Source of the DNA: Brassica napus
Taxonomy: Eukaryota > Streptophyta > Magnoliopsida > Brassicales > Brassicaceae
Assembly (NCBI RefSeq): GCF_020379485.1
Contig: NC_063439.1
Span: 25,916,098-25,980,097 of the forward strand
Length of the DNA stretch: 64,000 nucleotides
Direction: 5' to 3'
The position numbers and the translations under genes are program-made. The notes below the pieces were generated by a model. The model was not told where the DNA came from and made no database searches. It saw only the letters and a program-made list of their open reading frames with translations. Shown piece after piece: positions 61,401 through 64,000 of this stretch (position 1 is its first letter; each line of letters starts with the position of its first letter).

Positions 61401-62121
61401 CCCCACGGTGGGCGCCAATTGTTTGTACAGGATTCGGTTGATTAGAACGAAGAACTTAGAAAATGGGGTGACTAAAGACGTTTTTATTAGAATCAAAACA
61501 ATGAGTTACAAGACTGATCAAAGGTAAGGAGACAAGATCAGAGGTTTAAACGACAAGATCAAAGAGATGATTAGGAAACCCTAAATCTAGCCGCTTAGTG
61601 TGTGATTTGTCCAAAAGTCCTTCCTCTCGTTGCCTCCTCCTCCTCTCTTATAGTACCCTCGCGCGTGATGCCCTAATCGCGCCTATCCTTTGGGCCTTGT
61701 CGCCCAAAGGCCGAGTATGTGGGCCTCGATACTATTTCGTCCGAGCCGAGTATAGCTGATCGGCTCAGCTGACCGGCTTAAAATACTCTAGGGTCGAGCT
61801 GACGTTTCTAGCCGCTAAGCCGACTAAGCTCGATCGACCTTGTCGGGCTAGGGCCTGTTATATGATGGGCCTTGTGGAGGGATGTAATCCATCTCCTACA
61901 TGTACTACCTGGACGATGATTTTGTGAGAATCAGGGAGAGGATGGTGTTCATCGTTAGGGTTTACGATGAAGTATTTGCCAACACTCATGGATTTTGCGT
62001 GAATATCCTCAGATATGCATTTCATCTGACCAGAATGAACTTCATACCTCATTGATAGTGTTTTAGGTGATAAAAACGTAAGGATCAAAAGACAAACCGA
62101 GCTCCAACAAAGAAGATCCAT
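49405..62121 (-). CDS. p24/emp24/GOLD-family cargo receptor (At2g03290-like), intron 1 occupied by a retrotransposon
   Basis: Four exons on the minus strand: 61,909-62,121; 49,871-50,080; 49,652-49,728; 49,405-49,549. Phases agree and give 214 residues, the usual p24 length. Residues 1-23 are a signal peptide. A GOLD domain runs from ~25 to 120 (RYEVHSGQMKCISEDI ... GSYLACITAVDHKPE). A coiled-coil stretch (~140-175), a membrane segment (~180-203, MALLSFLSLGICLSVAGF) and a tail HLKTFFEKKKLI follow. The tail carries FF and dilysine signals for COPII and COPI. p24 proteins cycle between ER and Golgi and select cargo. The coding sequence is undamaged, but intron 1 is 11.8 kb because it contains the gypsy element 50,167-61,900, inserted just after the donor. 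Whether it is still spliced efficiently cannot be seen. Confidence 0.88.
50167..50647 (-). repeat. 3' LTR of the gypsy element
   Basis: 481 bp, same length as the right LTR and seemingly identical to it. The termini are TG...CA. The polypurine tract lies immediately to its right. Confidence 0.95.
50648..50661 (-). other. Gypsy polypurine tract
   Basis: The minus strand has eight consecutive G followed by ACTTAT directly before the 3' LTR. This is the expected site for plus-strand priming. Confidence 0.7.
51066..51074 (+). promoter_or_regulatory. TATA box of the antisense gene
   Basis: CTATAAATA followed by GG lies 166 bp before the ATG at 51,240, inside the element and outside the LTR. A pyrimidine-rich start context (TCATTCTTCTCTGCAAG) follows about 30 bp on. 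This is the expected layout of an independent core promoter. Confidence 0.6.
51240..54583 (+). CDS. Antisense gene of the Tat element (Transposase_28-like, ~1,042 residues, four exons)
   Basis: Encoded opposite to gag-pol, between it and the 3' LTR. My splice model is 51,240-52,200; 52,266-52,400; 52,480-53,351; 53,423-54,583. All introns are GT...AG, 65-79 bp, with phases that join open frames, giving 1,042 residues. Residues ~170-320 (FIIPSAEQRPWSPPVGYQC ... LWFPIPRLITSYAFRR) resemble the Pfam family once named 'putative gypsy type transposon' (PF04195, Transposase_28). Next come a Lys-rich stretch that could be a nuclear signal (KKKKKKGSKKRS), a Ser/Gly-rich disordered part, a long coiled coil (~680-790, LEKEKAELEEERDAVVG) and an acidic C-terminus. 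Antisense ORFs are known in Tat elements, but their function is unknown. The 65-bp intron is short for a plant, so the first junction is the least certain. Confidence 0.75.
54584..55499. other. Spacer between the two convergent genes of the gypsy element
   Basis: Noncoding. It contains a tandem duplication of a 152-bp unit and an uninterrupted run of 42 T (see 55,148-55,487). Transcripts of gag-pol and of the antisense gene would end here face to face. Confidence 0.75.
55148..55487. repeat. 152-bp tandem duplication and T42 tract in the gypsy spacer
   Basis: The unit starting GTTACAGCTGGACCTGTTAA occurs at 55,148 and 55,300. The copies differ at only a few positions, for example TTTTTCCCGAG against TTTTTCTCCCGAG. 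Each copy ends in a T run: 8 T after the first, 42 T (55,446-55,487) after the second. The unit includes ACTCGGTCGAGTAGAAGTGA. Confidence 0.85.
55500..61373 (-). CDS. Gag-pol polyprotein of the gypsy element (1,957 residues)
   Basis: One uninterrupted frame starting about 45 bp after the LTR. Parts in order: gag (~165-335, LRLPEYKPGGDPVEHM ... ALTWFSQL); a zinc-knuckle-like CKYHDVKGHDTSEC (~430-443); a linker with six DLRxxL repeats (549-650); aspartic protease (DTGSS, 734-738); reverse transcriptase (~975-1,150) with KNGKWRVCVDFTDLNKACPK and the YIDDM catalytic box (1,097-1,101); a first RNase H-like region with no obvious catalytic aspartate (LYVAVSQAAVSSVL, ~1,242-1,256); and a second, archaeal-type RNase H (LHVDGSS 1,377-1,383, NNEAEY, CDSQLV). 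Integrase comes last, with an HHCC zinc site (~1,609-1,653) and D, D, E residues in WAMDIIG, VTDNGSQF and NGQAESSNK. No damage is seen, so it is presumably functional. GAG and POL share one frame and must be separated by proteolysis. Confidence 0.95.
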   Translation of the reverse strand: MAQDDAAFGAPGEEPTPTPAAAPPITSEFMSSVMARLARQDEVQKTTNDQLAALVAALTAPEGQTSRPQLTRRRLFNTNPTAAGVDHISDDSEPNEAFLADAPPAGSDLTTIRELAELKLSLQQMGEKIHHVTSAAPQIESVLAATSRTPFTRALTSVQLGKIEKLRLPEYKPGGDPVEHMTAFNIAMARARLPDDEKDAGYCQLFVETLHEQALTWFSQLEENSIGCFRDLSAAFLKTYIMFTKRSATASSLWNLNQKKDQSLRDYMEKFKAVVSKIEIPDGIAIDALRNTLWVHSKFREDLYQNPTKSLQDAIARSDNFIRMEEDTNAILSKMSAPKAPAAKNANARQEPRQHAPNDKNGPKDGYMYVVNENNTPISTLVVRGEGWNKWVRELESSDKKVDSVCTTQPAAGVGSAAGPSRTVDLTKHCKYHDVKGHDTSECKSLYAHYLSSLASGEFKFEPLKAKPKNGKSWSKNKERRAQRKATGRGRQNDTPQRDDEEETPRDNGGGDSSADEEHPANRRRIEVILSQQSLSSDEDNDDSPVPGDLRDSLKRRLAPENVSDTTRRDLRTTLDARKSRRISTNDGNNNEGPIGDLRDKLNAGVSDLRVKLNKSKPTDLRRQLERAKGQPQLPPPDTSVPKDLRALLNSKRVQTGQSLNVIMGGSPSGDSVRSVKDYRRQVATSQKWPSKPSSHPPITFSSDDAEGVHAPHNDPLLVVLGIGEYDVTKILIDTGSSVDLIFRGTLQKMGVDLDDIKASSRTLTGFNGSSETILGTIRLPVRACGVTRTVKFAVVSTKAPYHAILGTPWLHSMQAVPSTYHQCVKFPGTDGKIKTLRGDQKAARDLLVATVKLQRASLPVNSVSPPTPKVHSQESEVLELPVDDVDQSRTVRVGAYLSDEMQQSILDFLRQNVSTFAWSMTDMKGIDPSITTHELNVDPTFKPIRQKRRKLGPDRSKAVNEEVDRLLGAGSIAEVRYPEWLANPVVVKKKNGKWRVCVDFTDLNKACPKDSYPLPSIDRLVESTAGNEMLTFMDAFSGYNQIMMHPDDREKTAFITDRGTYCYKVMPFGLKNAGATYQRLVNKMFADKLGTTMEVYIDDMLVKSLHATDHLRHLQECFETLNKYGMKLNPAKCTFGVSSGEFLGYIVTQRGIEANPKQISAVLNLPSPKNSREVQRLTGRIAALNRFISRSTDKCLPFYDLLRGNKKFIWDERCEEAFTQLKQYLTTPPVLAKPDVGDVLSLYVAVSQAAVSSVLIKEDRGEQKPIFYTSRRMTGPETRYPTLEKMALAVVEAARKLRPYFQSHSVEVLTDQPLRTILQNTNRSGRLTKWAIELGELDIIYKNRTAAKSQVLADFLVELAPELEQDLTLPSSNWTLHVDGSSTNKGAGAGVQLQSPTGELIRQSFSFGFPASNNEAEYESLIAGLRLAKAVKAKRLSAYCDSQLVASQFSGDYDARNDRMDAYLRIVQSLAAEFEFFELIKVPRGENVCADALAALGSKLRDQVKRTIPIHRIEKPSIDVLTDQTLIAQVAEPATPDDDGFGPDWRNEFIDYLSKGELPAEKWAARRLKTRSAHYVVLDDELHRWTASKVLLKCIHGDETARVMAETHEGAGGNHSGGRALAIKVRSLGFFWPTMNADCESYARSCDKCQRHAPSIHCPTELLRTTTAPYPFMRWAMDIIGPLPCSRQRRFILVLTDYFTKWIEAEAYAQVTDKEVRGFVWKNIICRHGLPYEIVTDNGSQFMSGNFKEFCSKWNIRLSPSTPRYPQGNGQAESSNKLIIDGIKKRLDLKKGHWADELDGVLWSHRTTPRGSTKSTPFSLAYGVEAMAPAEVNVSSLRRSKMPQYVELNKEMLLDALDEIEERRDQALLRIQNYQHQIESYYNKKVRARPLELGDLVMRKVFENTKELNAGKLGARWEGPYKIIKVVKPGVYRLQTSRGEEVPRSWNSMHLRRFYS
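61400..61417 (-). other. Gypsy primer binding site
   Basis: Two bases after the 5' LTR the minus strand reads TGGCGCCCACCGTGGGGC, a primer-site form common in plant gypsy elements. I do not assign the tRNA with certainty. Confidence 0.75.
61420..61900 (-). repeat. 5' LTR of the gypsy element
   Basis: 481 bp. On the minus strand a TATA-like CTATAAGAG (61,645-61,653) could start the genomic transcript. The first bases of this LTR lie 8 bp inside the p24 intron donor. Confidence 0.95.
61645..61653 (-). promoter_or_regulatory. TATA-like box in the 5' LTR
   Basis: The minus strand reads CTATAAGAG within the LTR, pointing towards gag-pol. The same box exists in the 3' LTR, where it would read out towards p24 exons 2-4. 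Confidence 0.45.
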
Positions 62122-63275
62122 GGCGGCACCAGAGAAAAACAGAGAGATAAATAAAAATTATTAAAAAAAATCTTGCAGTATTCAAAGGGTTTTTGGTCGT
62201 TTTGGGTAAATTCAGAGGCAAAAGAGAGTCAAACATTTTATACCACGTGTAAACGTTTAATTTGTTGAATCTTGTAAAAAGATTCTTATACAGCGTCACT
62301 TGATTGTCTTTCCTATATTTGCCGCGGGTAGATATATTATGGGCTTTATGCATTAGTGAAGCTAATATATAACAACTTTCGGGCCAAAGCCTTTCTAAAG
62401 TTACTAAGGCCTATTTAAGTTTTCATGTAATAAAAGAAATTTTCATTAGTGAAGCTAATAATGTATAACAAGTAACAACTTTGAAACTCCGCGGATCACG
62501 TATTGGCAGAGAAGGAAGAACCTCGACAACTTGAGCGGTTAAAGATGAAAAAGAAAGCCCTAGAAAGAAGAAGAAAGAGGCGATGGTATGGTGGAAGAGA
62601 GTTTATCACTTGTGAGGAAGGTTCAGGTGTTTTTTCCTTTGCAGGTGAATGAGTATGCTGTCTCAGCTCTCGATCATTACCTTTTAAAGGGCTTATAATT
62701 TTTGGATCTCCGGGCTTTACGACTGCAAAGGTTCTTTTATGTGGTTGTTCAGAAAAAAAAAGGTTCTTTTATGTGTTGTAGCATCTTCCGATCAGTGACG
62801 CAGCATCAGTCAGAAGTTGCAAAAAAGAAAAAAGATCGCTGAAAAATTCAGTGATCAAGCATTTATATTATGACTAATAAGCCACAACAAAACAAACAAC
62901 TTGTGACATTTGATAACATGCAAATCGCTATTGCAATCACAACTTATAGCGACAGCTAAGAAAAATAGGGCCATTAGTATAAGTAGAAAGAAAAAAAATG
63001 CTTTCATCATTTTCATAAATGAAAACACATCCACTGTATACGAAACATAAAAATGATAAGCCTATCATACAGTCTTTTTATGCAACGCAAGATTTTGAAA
63101 TGGTTTCATCCAATTTTTTTAATAAATTTCTATTAGACTATCTTTTTTCTATTAGATTATCAAAGATTAGAAGGTTCATTCTATACCTTAAATATTGTCA
63201 TTTGGTATTTGTTTATTAGAACTTGTTCATCATATGGTTTGTTCTATCAAAACTTATTCCACAATATTTAATACA
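62122..63275. other. Intergenic region right of the p24 gene
   Basis: It contains the p24 promoter (right of 62,121, read leftward). A segment CATTAGTGAAGCTAATA recurs at 62,351 and 62,443. A poly-A stub lies at 62,744-62,758. Around 62,545-62,700 there is a purine-rich stretch that might be the edge of another gene, but no supported frame was found. Confidence 0.5.
62744..62758 (+). mobile_element. Poly-A retroposon stub with 17-bp target duplication
   Basis: The insert GTTGTTCAGAAAAAA is flanked by perfect repeats AAAGGTTCTTTTATGTG (62,727-62,743 and 62,759-62,775). The tail GTTGTTCA plus A run is the same as in the stub at 25,566, though 37 kb away. That suggests the same source family. 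Confidence 0.65.
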
Positions 63276-64000
63276 TCTATATTATTAAAACTAAAGTACT
63301 TTTTGGTACTGTTTGAAAATTTAGATAGTAGATTAAATTAAAGTTGTTTGGAAACAAAGATATGAGATTAAATATTTTTTTTTATTTACATATTTAGTCA
63401 CTGTAATTCTTTCTCATTAAATGAAAATAAATGAGATTCTGTCGTTTGAAAACTTGGATAACGGATTAAATGAGAATTGTTTGGAAACACGGATAGCAGA
63501 TTAAATATTTCTTTTTATTTACACATTTATCCATTACATTTCTTTCTTATTTACAAATCTGCCACTTCACTTAAAATCAAAAAATTAAATTAATTAAAAT
63601 GGACTGTTATTTCTTTTTGCTGAAAAAAACACAAAATGTAATATATAGTATATATTAATCTGCTACAGTACAATTTTCAAGAAAACCAAATATCATAATT
63701 AATAATAATTCATAAAAACCTACTGTAAAAAATTAAATCATTTTTAAATAAATAAACAAAAAAATCAATAGGTTAATATATGAATATTACAATTACATCA
63801 AATTGCATCAACTTATAAAATTATAAATATAATATTACGTACATATAAAATAATATTATCAAACATATATATTATAATATAATATATTCTACTCTAAATA
63901 TATTTTACAAAACATAAAAATATAAATGAATATTTTATAAAATTAATGGTTTATAAATTTACATTGAACGCAAGTTAAATCCAACACCCGCGCGGAAGCA
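63276..64000 (+). mobile_element. Helitron, right end outside the window
   Basis: It starts TCTATATTATTAAAACTAAA after an A, the typical 5' end of crucifer non-autonomous Helitrons. The last bases of the window (CAACACCCGCGCGGAAGC) match the GC-rich hairpin that precedes the CTRR 3' end in this group, so only a few tens of bases should be missing. Inside, a segment around GTTTGGAAACA...GATTAAATATTT is repeated about 130 bp apart (63,349 and 63,478). It has no coding capacity. Confidence 0.7.

Larger units (their letters stand above)
50167..61900 (-). mobile_element. Complete Ty3/gypsy Tat-lineage LTR retrotransposon (11,734 bp)
   Basis: Two 481-bp LTRs (50,167-50,647 and 61,420-61,900) begin TGTTTGTACAGG and end CATCTCCTACA. 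They are flanked by the 5-bp target duplication TGTAC (50,162-50,166; 61,901-61,905). By eye the LTRs show no difference, which points to recent insertion. On the minus strand the order is 5' LTR, primer site, gag-pol, spacer, a gene on the opposite strand, polypurine tract, 3' LTR. An extra archaeal-type RNase H after the normal one and an antisense gene near the 3' LTR are marks of the Tat lineage. The element is clearly richer in G+C than its surroundings. All parts needed for autonomous movement look intact. Confidence 0.95.

Noticed and set aside
62545..62700. Possible exon of another gene (frame around NEYAVSALDHYLL)
   Set aside because: The frame is short, stops soon, and I recognise no family.

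Overview
Plant nuclear DNA from the family Brassicaceae. The protein-coding genes between about 28 and 62 kb can be recognised as orthologues of a run of genes on the upper arm of Arabidopsis thaliana chromosome 2, in the same order: an ELM2/SANT-type protein, NRP1, CLPF, a PPR protein, a GT61 glycosyltransferase, a DUF538 protein, WRKY3 and a p24/GOLD cargo receptor. Several genes that I recall lying between them in Arabidopsis are absent. Such gene loss fits a fractionated segment of a mesopolyploid crucifer (for example tribe Brassiceae), but the genus cannot be fixed from the sequence alone.

Layout. (1) 1-21,320 is one AT-rich satellite array of a monomer of about 155 bp (roughly 135-140 copies, interrupted by a 100-N assembly gap at 14,400-14,499). 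(2) 21,321-27,170 is a decayed TIR-NBS-LRR (TNL) resistance-gene copy. Its left edge is the satellite itself, which replaces everything up to and including the P-loop. It also carries a truncated Ty1/copia element (22,078-25,153, target duplication ATAAG), a hAT-type MITE (26,569-26,734), a probable second MITE and a tiny poly-A retroposon stub. (3) 28-47 kb is ordinary gene space with seven apparently intact genes, whose splice structures are reconstructed below. Its intergenic parts hold a Stowaway-like MITE, short duplications and further poly-A stubs. (4) 47.7-49 kb holds a broken RPA1-like exon in sequence that may be Helitron-derived. (5) 49.4-62.1 kb is a four-exon p24 gene on the minus strand. 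Its first intron, originally about 89 bp, has been expanded to 11.8 kb by a complete, apparently very young Ty3/gypsy Tat-lineage retrotransposon of 11,734 bp (LTRs 481 bp each, target duplication TGTAC). (6) 62.1-64 kb is intergenic and ends inside a Helitron that runs off the window.

Most striking observations: the satellite array abuts mid-exon NB-ARC coding sequence. The gypsy element landed 3-8 bp inside a splice donor and its target duplication preserved that donor. The element has an intact 1,957-residue gag-pol and a spliced antisense gene of about 1,042 codons with its own TATA box. The gag-protease linker holds six DLRxxL repeats. The copia copy has lost reverse transcriptase and ends in a second primer-binding-site sequence. 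At least four micro-insertions consist of little more than a poly-A tail flanked by 15-18 bp target duplications.

All gene names rest on recognising protein families and remembered Arabidopsis orthologues. No database search was run.
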